12,532 nt of DNA, from contig CAUDNR010001622.1 in NCBI GenBank assembly GCA_958430865.1, positions 1-12,532 on the forward strand. The letters run 5' to 3'. Shown here piece after piece: positions 1-8,479 of the stretch. This DNA is from Entrophospora sp. SA101. Its lineage: Eukaryota; Glomeromycota; Glomeromycetes; Entrophosporales; Entrophosporaceae. The notes under the pieces are model-generated. The model was given only the letters and a program-made list of their open reading frames with translations. It ran no database searches and was not told where the DNA came from. Each line of letters opens with the position of its first letter. The stretch's first letter is position 1. The position numbers and the translations under genes are program-made.

Positions 1-873
1 ACTAGAGGTAAGTGATAACATGCCACATGAAGCTCGTATCATAATTAGTCCAGGAAAAAATAATGATGGATGGTGGAATTTGGATCAACTTATAAAACAG
101 GTAAATTTTTTTAAGTGTCTAATTTAGTATATACATAATGATTAAAAAATTTTATATTATAGATTGTGGAACATGCAATACCAATCTTTGAGAAAACCCA
201 TCCTGGAGCCATTGCAGTATTTGCCTTTGACAATTCATCTGCCCATGCTTCACCTGCAAAAGATGCTCTTGATGTAAATAATATGAATTTAAGTGATGGA
301 GGTAAGCAACCACTTAAAAGAAGCACTTTATTTAATGGACAAGTTCAAAATTTAGTGGATTCAAATGGCCATGCAAAGGGAATTAGAACTATTTTAATGG
401 AACATGGTTTGTGGCAACCACATCTGCGGCTTTCCTGTGGTAAAAAAGGAAATATAGATGAAAACCCTTCCTGTTGTGCAAGACATATTCTTGGTGCTCA
501 AGAAGATTTTTGCCAACCAAAAAAACCTTATTTGCAGGAAGTAATTGAAAATTTAGGTCATAAAGCCATTTTTTATCCCAAATTTCATCCTGAGCTAAAT
601 TTTATTGAGATGTGCTGGGGATCAGCAAAGAGATATGCCTGAAATAATTGTGAGTATACCTGGAGTAGCTTACAAAGGAATGTTCCTATTGCTTTAGATT
701 CTGTTAGTTTAGTTGAAATGAGAAGATATGCACGAAGAACAAAAAGATTTATGGAATGCTATAGAAGAGGTTTAGATGGAATCCAAGCAGAATTTGCAAT
801 GAAACAATACAAGTCACATCGTTCTGTTCTAGAGACAGTATATAGAGATGTGGATAGACAATTTGAGAGTTAA
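1..873 (+). pseudogene. DDE transposase, 5' truncated by window, internal stop
   Basis: The reading frame enters at the left edge (codons from position 2). An exon ends in LIKQ at 100, a 62 nt intron (101-162, GTAAAT...ATAG) follows, and coding resumes at 163 with IVEHAIP. The GTG at 166 is an internal valine codon, not a start. FAFDNSSAHAS supplies the second catalytic Asp of a DDE/RNase H-fold transposase, and FHPELNFIEMCWG supplies the final Glu; the first Asp must lie upstream of the window. A TGA at 640-642 follows KRYA, but the same frame then stays open to TAA at 871-873 and reads a typical basic C-terminal tail (NNCEYTWSSL..., ending DRQFES). The TGA is therefore an internal stop, perhaps from CGA (Arg). 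About 126 residues separate the Asp and Glu, with a Cys/His-rich patch between them. I am confident of the transposase call, less so of the exact superfamily. Confidence 0.8.
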
Positions 874-969
874 AATTTTTTCCTGATGTATATATTAATA
901 TAAAAAAAATAAATTTTGTTTATTGCTTATTTTGGAAAGATCATCAAAATTTTAAAATTGAAACAATTG

Positions 970-993
970 GATGTGTACTTGTGACCGGCACTG
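970..993 (+). repeat. right terminal repeat of the Tc1/mariner-like element
   Basis: The terminal stretch ends in ...GTGACCGGCACTG and is followed by TA (994-995), the expected target dinucleotide. The inner limit at 970 is only an estimate, because the partner repeat at the left end of the element is not in the window. Confidence 0.55.
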
Positions 994-995
994 TA

Positions 996-1904
996 CATAA
1001 AATGTTTCACAATTTTGGTGTAACATGCTGCGCGCGCACCCTGAATTTCCAACACTGATATAAACTATTTAAATTTCAACACAAGTAAAACAATGCTCGA
1101 AAAACTTTATGTTCATTTAAATCTAGTACCAGGGGTTCTCCAAACGCGTCCTAGTCCAATATTTTAAATATTGTAAATATACTCAAAACAACAGACTTCC
1201 ATTTTCTAACTGTCCAATTCCTTCTCTAGAGATGCCAATTTAACCAATTTGTCTTTATTGATCGTTTAGAATAGTTTTGTAGCAGGAACGCGAGAAAAGA
1301 GATTCAGTTCATACAAAGTACTTCTGACAATCTTAATCGAGAATTATTTCATTGAATTTGTTGTCTTTTATTTATTAGAACGAGATTTTTTCCATTAAGA
1401 TACTTTTAATGGTACGAGATACTGTGATTCTATTAGTATCATGAATTTTTGATATTTTTGAAATTAGATCATTATAAAAATCGTATGTTGGCTTTCACTA
1501 AATCTGACTTGTTCAAAATTTATTAAAAATGATATTTGTTTACTAAAAACTTCAAAGCAACTTGGATGTTTATTTAAGGCGCGTATCTTTACATGTCAAA
1601 ATCTTAGTGTAGTGTAGTTACTAAGAAATATCTTTGAAAAAAATTTTTGGACGAATTTTATTTATTATTTTTTTAGATATCACAGTAGTAGATGTGCAAT
1701 AATTTTTTGACCATGTAGTGTTTTTTACAAGGATGAGATCTTTATTGATTGTCAATGGCATAATAATGACATTACACAAAATTTTACAACATATCCATAT
1801 TCTAAGCAGAATATTGAATATAAAAAACGGTCAATTTGACAATTTTTCAAAAAATTTGAAGTGATAAAAATGGAAGGAAAAAAATCAAAAGACTGCAAAC
1901 AAAA
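996..1904. other. gene-free AT-rich DNA
   Basis: No open frame of useful length with recognisable protein similarity was found on either strand. A short GC-rich spot (TGCGCGCGCACC, around 1027-1038) stands out against the AT-rich background, but I can assign it no function. From about 1860 the sequence grades into the adenine-rich repeat that follows. Confidence 0.6.
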
Positions 1905-2286
1905 TAAACGAAACAAAGCAAATAAAACGAATAAAACAATTGAGATGAATGAAGCAAATAAACAAATAAATGAATAAAACAAATAAAATGAATAAAACAA
2001 ATAAATGAACAAAACAAATAAATGAACAAAACAAACGACTCGAATAAAACAAATGGCTCAAATAAAACAAAGGTAAAATCTAAACACAGATAAAACAAAT
2101 GATTTAGATAAAACAATGATTCGAATAAAGAATAAATGAATAAAATGAATAAATGAATAAAATGAATAAATCAAATAATTCGAATAAACAAATGATCCAA
2201 ATAAATATAAAAAAATGATTCGAATAAAATAAATGATTCGAATAATTCAAATAAAACGAGTAATAATTCAAATAAACAAATATTTC
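1905..2286. repeat. degenerate AATAAA-rich minisatellite
   Basis: The plus strand is built from short related units such as AATAAAACAAATGATTCG and AATAAATG, repeated imperfectly with lengths of roughly 8-18 bp. On the minus strand this yields overlapping open frames made almost only of Phe, Leu, Ile, Tyr, Cys and Ser, which are artefacts of the repeat. The array stops exactly where the Itc1-like coding similarity begins, so it may mark the breakpoint that truncated that gene. Confidence 0.75.
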
Positions 2287-3507
2287 AAAGGATTTGTATC
2301 AGAAGGAATAGGCATTCATAGAGACGATGAATGAAAATTTGATTTATGATATTACCTCCAAGTTACAAATTTTGGATCTTTTGGTTAGCACAGCCACAAA
2401 AACATCAATTGTTCACGAGCACATCGAAAATTCTGTTGAAAAGAGAGCTGATTTAAATAAAGAGAAAAATGAAACTTTAAGGGAAAAAAGACAGATGTAA
2501 GGAAACATATATCAAAATCAAATGCTTTTATCATCATCACCATCATCATTATCATTAGTCGTTCTTGTTGTTTAACGAGACACTTTTACATATTTTCATT
2601 TTTTATTATTGTTGTTAAAATTAGCACATCTTCCATTGGTCAAATTGCACAAGGTATTATGCCAATTTTGAATCCAAGAAAAGTGGGAGTTCTGACATAA
2701 AAAACCGACTGAAAAAAAATATGACAAGGCTTCAATCCTAAAACAACTCAAAGATGAAGAAATATCATTACAAAGAAAGGTATATCAAAGAAGGATAATG
2801 TTTCTAAAAGTTATCGTTTTTATAGATCCTTTTTTTAATAAAAAAATAATTGATAAAATTAGGAAGAACAAATTGAAAAAGACAAGAAAAAATATGTAAT
2901 GCCTCATTCTATACCTTTAGGATATGATAGATTTTATAACAAGTATTTTTATTTTGATGGTTTGGGTATAACAGTTGGAGAAAAATATGGTACAGGTAAA
3001 ATTTGGGTACAAGTTCCCCAGGAACAAGATTTGAGAATGTTAACTGATAGAGATGTGCACCATTATTACAAAAGAAAAAAAGCTGAAGATTCAGGTATGA
3101 ATTTTGACAATGGGGTTACTATGAAGACGTATCAGATGTTAGTAATTCTTCAAATATTTTTTTGATATATACTTGTGTAATTGGGATTTCTATTAATCTA
3201 TTTACTTATTCATTAATTTATTTATTTAGATTGATCAATTGATGAAATGGCTTAACACAAAAGTGAACAGAGAATCTGTATTGAAGAATAAACTTTTAAA
3301 TCACTATCAAGAACTTTCGGCTTGTTTAATGAAAAGGAAACAGGTAAGATTGATCAATTATACCTTAGTGATTACAATATATATTAGTTTGTTATTTGTT
3401 TTAAATAAATAAATTATTTATAGGATTTGACCACACCTTGTATGACAATTGAAGTGAGAAGTAAACGAGTACAAATTACTAATGCAGTACTTTCTTCACA
3501 GTCATGA
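2287..3507 (+). pseudogene. Itc1/ACF1-like chromatin-remodelling subunit, C-terminal fragment
   Basis: The fragment resembles the WHIM/WSD region of Itc1/ACF1/BAZ1-type partners of ISWI ATPases, which contacts the ATPase and linker DNA in the nucleus. Proposed coding pieces are 2287-2496, 2625-2779, 2863-3141, 3230-3343 and 3424-3507, with introns of 128, 83, 88 and 80 nt (donors GTAAGG, GTATAT, GTAATT, GTAAGA). Clear signals are an alpha-helical charged stretch (KLQILDLLVS, later LKQLKDEE), the motif IPLGYDRFYNKYFYFDG, and IDQLMKWLNTK after the third intron. The last three pieces join in phase and end in TGA at 3505-3507. The 5' part needs frame changes near 2331, 2682 and 2718; the last two each fit one missing A in an A-run. 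The N-terminal WAC and DDT domains are absent and a repeat array abuts the left side. It is either a truncated pseudogene or a gene hurt by assembly errors. Confidence 0.62.
2530..2556. repeat. ATC/GAT trinucleotide microsatellite in intron
   Basis: An imperfect (ATC)n run lies inside the first proposed intron (2497-2624) of the Itc1-like fragment. Similar GAT/ATC runs occur in two introns of the neighbouring GDPD gene. Confidence 0.7.
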
Positions 3508-3858
3508 AATGTATAAATAAATTAGCCAAATAAATAATAATAATCTAAAAGTAAAAAAAATAAAAATAATAGATATCTTTTATTATAATAATATTTAATT
3601 ATTTATTTTTTTGTTATAGAAAACTTTTATTCTTTAATTTAAAATGTTATTCTATAAAAAAAAATTTAATATATTTATTCAAAAATTTTCAAATAAAAAT
3701 AATAAATAATTAAAAATACAATAAATACTATTATACAAAATTTTCTCTAATATACAACACAGATAATAGATAAAATAAAAACAAACAAACAAATAAAATA
3801 TGAGAAATTGAAAAGTTGTTTATGTGTATATATAATTTCACAATTATTCTTCATTATT
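3508..3858. other. AT-rich gap between two convergent gene 3' ends
   Basis: This 351 bp stretch separates the stop of the plus-strand Itc1-like fragment (3507) from the stop of the minus-strand GDPD gene (3859). It is almost pure A/T. An AATAAA at 3516-3521, just after the plus-strand stop, could serve as a polyadenylation signal, but such hexamers are expected by chance here. No gene is seen. Confidence 0.6.
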
Positions 3859-6585
3859 TTACTCGTGTTCATTTTTCCGCAAACCATTTCTAACTGCCAA
3901 AACTGAATCCTAATTCATCAATTAATAAATAATTAAATTAATAATCATGTTGATTGATCATCATCAATAATTAATTAAATAAAAAAATAAAATTACCACA
4001 ATAACAGCATCAACGCCAGCTTTTCTTTGCAATTTTACATTCTCTACATTATTGTTCAACTTTCCATATGTAAACAACAACAGGCCAGTTTTCTTGATTG
4101 TCCTGACCAATTCAGGTGCCTCTAGAATTGGTGTATTTAACGTAACAATTCCTGACAAATCAAAGAATTTAGCAAATTTGATAGCCTCGTGAATCGAATT
4201 GCACCTAGCATCGGCCATCTTTGTATATCCAGCATCTGTTAAGAAAAAAATCGGATAATTTGGTTGTTTGAAAGCCAACATTAGACAAACACTTGGGTGG
4301 AATGATGAAAATATTATATTACGATCTTGCTGTGCATTTTCATAAACACAATGCAATATGGTGTCGATAAAAAAATTCAATTCGGTATGGAATGGTGATA
4401 AATTTTCACATTCAGATTCATCGATCATTGGATATTTCACTTCTATATTGAAACCAATGTTGATGGGAACTTTCTATAAAAGGAATTATTTCATTCAATC
4501 ATCTTTATTATACATTATATTTAATATATTACTAATATTATCGGAATTACCTTAAAAGTTTCAGCCAATGTTGCAAATGGTGCTTGAATTGAACCGGCAC
4601 TATTACCTTTAAACTTTATTTCAGTATTAATATTCAAATTGTTATATGAGTCAAGAGAACTTGTACTATTATGCTTTTTTAATATTATTGCATTATTGGT
4701 ACTGCTGCTGTTACCACTAATATCAATACCAATACTATTGTTGTTACTATTGGTATTTGATGATGGATGAATGAATTCTTCAATAATTTTACGATCTTGT
4801 ATTAAAAAATTATCAATATCAAGTTTGTTGTTGTTATCATTTCCTTTTGAGGAAAGCTCTTTCTTTTTAAAATTAAGAAATTGTCCAAGAGTCACTTCAT
4901 GAATGGGAATATCATAGCCTGATTCACTGAAAGTCCAATCATGATAAATGACTGGGACGTGATCTTTTGTAAGTTGTATGTCTATATATGTATGTATTTG
5001 AATGAAAAGAAAATTATAAAAAATAAATGAATGTATTATGATTATAATGATGATGATTATAGTAAAAAGGAACATACCGAATTCAACATATTCAGCTCCA
5101 AGTGATGCAGCGGTGATAAAACTTATTAAAGTATTTTCTCCCAACTGCAAACTTGGTGTAACAGTATTAGCACCCATGCCACGATGACCAATTACTGTAG
5201 TGGTGAACGATCTATGAAATGTGTTTCTTTTATCAAGCATCATTTTAGGATGTTTAAATGGGTTGACAACCAAAACTTCAAACATGACTTCGCCTATTAA
5301 ATCAAGTCCTTGAGTGCTGATTATAGGAATTGTTGTTGAGCATGTCAACGAGGCATGAATTGAATCAGGTGATGACAATGAAGATGGTTTAACAAATGAT
5401 GATAGTAATGCTGTAGCACGTCCAATAAGTTGTTTTTTTGCACCATATGTTGGCATTATGTCAAATGTTAAGATGACATCTCCAGGATTGGTTGCATGAA
5501 AAATTATAGGATCTGTTGATATACTTGAAAGTTCTACAACAGATGGTTCACCAGTGGCATTTTCAGCAGATATTACAAGTGACATTGACACAAATGAAAA
5601 TAGATTGGATGATGGTAGCTTTTTATCATATAATTGTACTGAAGTCACACCTTTACGAATGTCAGTATTTCCCAATGTAACAATTATCATGGATTGAGTT
5701 TTTAGATACTTATGGCCAACTAAAACTTCTTTAGTAACATATTGTCCCTCTTCTTCTAATAATGATTGTTTAGAATCGGATGCTTTGTTATTTGAGGTTG
5801 GTGATGATGAGTGAGGTTCAAATTCAGAAATTGTAGTTAATGGATGAAGAAGATTTTTTAATTCAATATGACCATGAAGAATTGAATATGCATAAGGTGT
5901 TAATCCAGAATCATCTTTAACGTTTGGATTAGCTTTAGCCTCTAATAAAAGTTTAACAGCTTCTACATGCCCTTCGATGACTATTAATAAAATAATTAAT
6001 GGTGAGGATCATGATGATGGTGATGATGACGATGATGGTGGTGATGATGATGATGATATGAGGTCTTTTCAATAGAAACAAGGACAACATTGAAAATGAT
6101 GTTTTGAAAAAAAGGTCTGCATTTGTTTTCTATTGTTTTTATTAATTCAAAATCATAATTTTTGACATTGTCCTTGTTTCTATTGAAAAGGCCCCAAATA
6201 TATATGATGTTGATGTTGATGATGTATGTGATATATATATAAATTTTTTTTGATTACCTGCTAAAAATAAAGGAGTCTGGCCATAAAGATTTTCTTTAAT
6301 TTCAGTATTTGCTTTTATTCTCAAGTACTCTCCATTAACAACACCACTATTATTATCATTTAATTTTAATTCATTGCCATCATTGTCGACATCATCATCA
6401 TCATTATCCAAACTTAACAATATCTTAATACATTCTAATGAACCATTTTTTGCAGCAATATGTAATGGAGTTTCACCATTTTCATTTTGAACATTAGGAT
6501 CTGCACCATCTGACAATAGTTTTTTTACAGTTGAGCAATTATGTATTTTTTCAACATCATTGTCACCATTATTGATATTCTCCAT
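3859..6585 (-). CDS. GDE1: ankyrin-GDPD glycerophosphodiester phosphodiesterase (Gde1-like)
   Basis: This enzyme should hydrolyse glycerophosphodiesters such as glycerophosphocholine to glycerol-3-phosphate and an alcohol. Exons on the minus strand are 6585-6258, 5980-5078, 4981-4551, 4473-3997 and 3909-3859. Introns of 277, 96, 77 and 87 nt keep one frame of 729 residues to TAA. Ankyrin repeats span about residues 19-165 (ETPLHIAAKNG; TPLFLAVIEGHVEAV). A beta-rich middle region follows, then the GDPD domain from about 370. Its catalytic and metal residues are visible: HRG 375-377, EFD 409-411 (the Asp codon is completed across a splice), HD 424-425 and IEVK with Glu565. An Asn/Ser-rich insert (about 452-541) interrupts the barrel. 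The ATG at 6585 sits in CCAATGG with an in-frame TGA shortly upstream, but a TTTTAG lies 4 nt before it, so it could be an internal exon. No SPX domain, usual at the Gde1 N-terminus, was found upstream. Confidence 0.88.
6003..6058. repeat. GAT/GGT trinucleotide microsatellite in GDE1 intron
   Basis: An imperfect run of GAT, GAC and GGT triplets lies inside the 277 nt first intron of the GDPD gene and touches the left end of the foldback element. A shorter GAT/GTT run continues on the other side (about 6206-6222), so the element appears to sit within a microsatellite. Confidence 0.75.
6060..6195. mobile_element. foldback/MITE-like inverted-repeat element in GDE1 intron
   Basis: The left arm 6065-6087 (CTTTTCAATAGAAAC...) and the right arm 6168-6190 are perfect reverse complements over 23 bp. 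Pairing continues imperfectly outward to about 6060 and 6195 (GAGGTC against GGGGCC). Inward it runs another 25 or so bases (AAAATGATGTTTTGA against AAAATTATGATTTTGA). The whole 136 bp could fold into one long hairpin. It lies in the first intron of the GDPD gene, which is about three times longer than the other introns. No certain target-site duplication is visible because both flanks are GAT/AT repeats. A non-autonomous DNA transposon is the likeliest origin. Confidence 0.65.
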
Positions 6586-6974
6586 TGGCCTAAAATAATA
6601 TCAAAAATAATAAATTAATTGATTTTTGATGAACCAATTTAAAATTTTTTAGAAATTGGAAGTCAACTGGAAGATTTATCTATAATATAAATTCTTTTAT
6701 ATATTTCAGGTAAAAAATAAAATACATTTATTTATAGTAAGTTTACTACCTCTTTGCTATAATAATTTAATAACAGCAATAACTGATAAAAAAGAAAAAA
6801 AATATTATGTCACACCAATAATAAAACATATTTTTATATTGTCTATAACTCATCATTATTAGAAATAATTGGTATTGATCATTATTATTTATAATTATTA
6901 TTGTTAATATTTAAAGACAAGTAAAATTTCGTTTGAATGTTGTCTGTAAAATAATTGGCTCATACATAAATTTG

Positions 6975-7098
6975 TATTTAGAAGGATTTATACGATTTAA
7001 GGTTTGGTCCAAATAATTATCATATTTAGAAGGATTCACGCGATTTTAAGGCTTTGGTACAGAGAATTACCGTATTTAGAGCGATTTAAATAATTTTT
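6975..7098. repeat. 48-50 bp tandem repeat, about 2.5 copies
   Basis: Three consecutive units start with TATTTAGA at 6975, 7023 and 7073. The first two (48 and 50 bp) share TATTTAGAAGGATT, CGATTTTAAGG-like and TTTGGT blocks and end in an AATTATC/AATTACC block. The third is partial. The units have diverged, so the duplication is old. Confidence 0.7.
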
Positions 7099-7119
7099 AT
7101 CCATTTTGACCGCCTGCGG

Positions 7120-7149
7120 TTACTATTACCTAATACTACGTAATAGTAA
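7120..7149. repeat. 10 bp inverted repeat with 10 nt loop
   Basis: TTACTATTAC at 7120-7129 is perfectly matched by GTAATAGTAA at 7140-7149. A locally GC-rich patch lies just before it (GACCGCCTGCGG, 7109-7120). It could be the tip of a decayed element or a chance hairpin; the sequence does not decide. Confidence 0.45.
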
Positions 7150-7992
7150 TGTATAAAAATAATGATTTTATTATGCCGCCGATCTGATCATTACTACTAT
7201 GGTGCGCCTTATCTAAAGACATCAAAAAAAATTGCAAATCTTTAAACCCTGATAACTTTGGAAATATTAGTTGGTCCATAAAAAACTCTATTTTTGCAAT
7301 CTTTGGAACATAAGCAACAATGTAATAGAGATATTTTTTAAAGTTAATTAGTAAAATAAAAAGTTATGGGAGTTTAAAATTAAGTAATTTATTACAATAT
7401 AATTAAAAAATTCGGCACGCCTATCAAACTAATTTGATCAAAGCATAGTGGAAGTTTGTTGTTACACGAAATGTTATACAGAACCCATTGCTCCTGAAAC
7501 TTCACCATTATATAGTTGTTACCTCTCTAAATTGGAGATCAAGTTCAGATCCAATTCAAATCTAGTTTATCACTTTTTTTATTGTCAGAATGTTTACCGT
7601 GTATTGTAAAGTTACGTTGCACAAATATAAAAAATCTGTGTAACATTTCAAATTTCCACTATGTTTTTGACCAATCAGAAAACTAATATAGATCAACTTT
7701 TATCACGTAATGCATCTAACAATAATATATCAACATAGATTCTGGCAATTTTCTGAGATTTATATTTTTTTTTTTTTTGCTGCAAATATTAAAGCTTTTC
7801 CTGAAAGTCCTATCTATAAGCACTCATAAATATACAACATCTTCTAACAAACTTTCTAATTTTACAAAGTGAAACCGAGTTCAATGCCAGAGGATCAGTT
7901 CTCTCTAATTTTTTATATAAATAATTACAATTTTTTCTAGTGTATTCTTTAGTTACTTCCCAAAAACTTTCTATATAATTTAATTCACAATG

Positions 7993-8206
7993 ATTTCTTG
8001 ATCAGCATTAAAAATTTTCGGCAATAAGCGCAGCATTTGATGTCATTAGTAGAGGTTGGAACTGGTTTATCGATTATGAAAAATAGGAACCGGTTCCAAC
8101 CTCTAGTCATTAGATACGAAGTACCATCCATATCTGAACTATTTCTTAATCAGGAAAGATCACTGTTAAAATTTTCGGCAAATAGCGCAGTATTTGATGT
8201 CTTTAG
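7993..8206. repeat. diverged direct duplication (7993-8049 and 8141-8206)
   Basis: Both copies share the blocks ATTTCTT, ATCA, TTTTCGGCAA, AGCGCAG and ATTTGATGTC, followed by ATTAG in the first and TTTAG in the second. They differ by several substitutions and a small insertion in the second copy. The hAT-like miniature element sits exactly at the end of the first copy, so the second copy works as an uninterrupted reference for the insertion site. Confidence 0.7.
8042..8113. mobile_element. 56 bp hAT-like miniature element with 8 bp target duplication
   Basis: The element proper is 8050-8105. Its ends are perfect 13 bp inverted repeats (TAGAGGTTGGAAC at 8050-8062; complement at 8093-8105), extending to 18 bp with one mismatch around a 20 nt loop. 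It is flanked by the identical octamers GTCATTAG at 8042-8049 and 8106-8113. The tips fit the hAT consensus YARNG, and the octamer fits the nTnnnnAn target pattern known for Ac-like hAT elements. It is almost nothing but terminal repeat, so any movement would need a transposase encoded elsewhere. Confidence 0.8.
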
Positions 8207-8479
8207 ACGCAGCGCACGAAGGGTCAATACACCCAGCATGAGTTCCATTCCCTCACTTGCTGGACTTTAATAACACATTTAAGTGAGTCACATATGCTTT
8301 GCATGTCTTACCCGAGACGAGTACTAGTAATGGAAAATGAGCCTTATATTTCAAGTTGTGCATGGGATATAGTTTACAACCATAATTTTTATTGTGTAAT
8401 CCTGCGTAATCTAAAAAAATAAAAATAAAAATTCAATAGAAAAAGTATAGTTGGCGAATTTGTGGAAGTAACTGCATGT
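8114..8479. other. gene-free DNA between hAT-like element and 5MP remnant
   Basis: Apart from the second duplication copy, nothing recognisable is seen. A short plus-strand open frame crosses the repeats and the miniature element (8037-8270), but its sequence is dictated by them and resembles no protein I know. The W2 domain missing from the 5MP remnant is not found here. Confidence 0.55.

Larger units (their letters stand above)
1..993 (+). mobile_element. Tc1/mariner-like DNA transposon, right part
   Basis: The segment holds the 3' part of a DDE transposase, a short AT-rich tail and an apparent right end. Read inward from position 993 on the minus strand, the end is CAGTGCCGGTCACAAG, directly followed outside by TA at 994-995. 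CAGTG-type tips next to TA are typical of Tc1/mariner elements, which insert at TA. The left end lies outside the window, so the matching inverted repeat and the second TA cannot be checked. The interrupted transposase suggests that this copy cannot move by itself. Confidence 0.7.
6586..8041. other. gene-free repeat-bearing DNA
   Basis: I searched both strands for the missing N-terminus of the GDPD gene (an SPX start such as MKFGK) and for other protein similarity and saw none. The stretch is AT-rich and holds a 48-50 bp tandem repeat, a 10 bp inverted repeat and one copy of a ~60 bp diverged duplication, listed separately. Confidence 0.6.

Noticed and set aside
111..326. Minus-strand open frame opposite the transposase
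   Set aside because: Shadow of the transposase coding strand and crosses its intron; no independent support.
640..642. TGA recoding (selenocysteine or readthrough) in the transposase
   Set aside because: No supporting RNA element was seen, and a damaged transposon copy is the simpler explanation.
1752..2116. Three overlapping minus-strand open frames rich in Phe, Leu, Ile, Tyr and Cys that look like membrane peptides
   Set aside because: They are translations of the AATAAA minisatellite; overlapping frames give the same composition, which is a repeat artefact.
4358..4555. Plus-strand open frame inside the GDPD gene
   Set aside because: Lies opposite a clear GDPD exon and spans its intron; shadow frame.
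4982..5077. Open reading through the GDPD gene as an Ile-rich insert after VEF
   Set aside because: This is an in-frame intron (GTATGT...ATAG); removing it restores the conserved EFD motif.
8037..8270. Plus-strand 77-codon open frame
   Set aside because: It runs across the duplication copies and the whole hAT-like element, so its sequence is dictated by repeats; no family resemblance.
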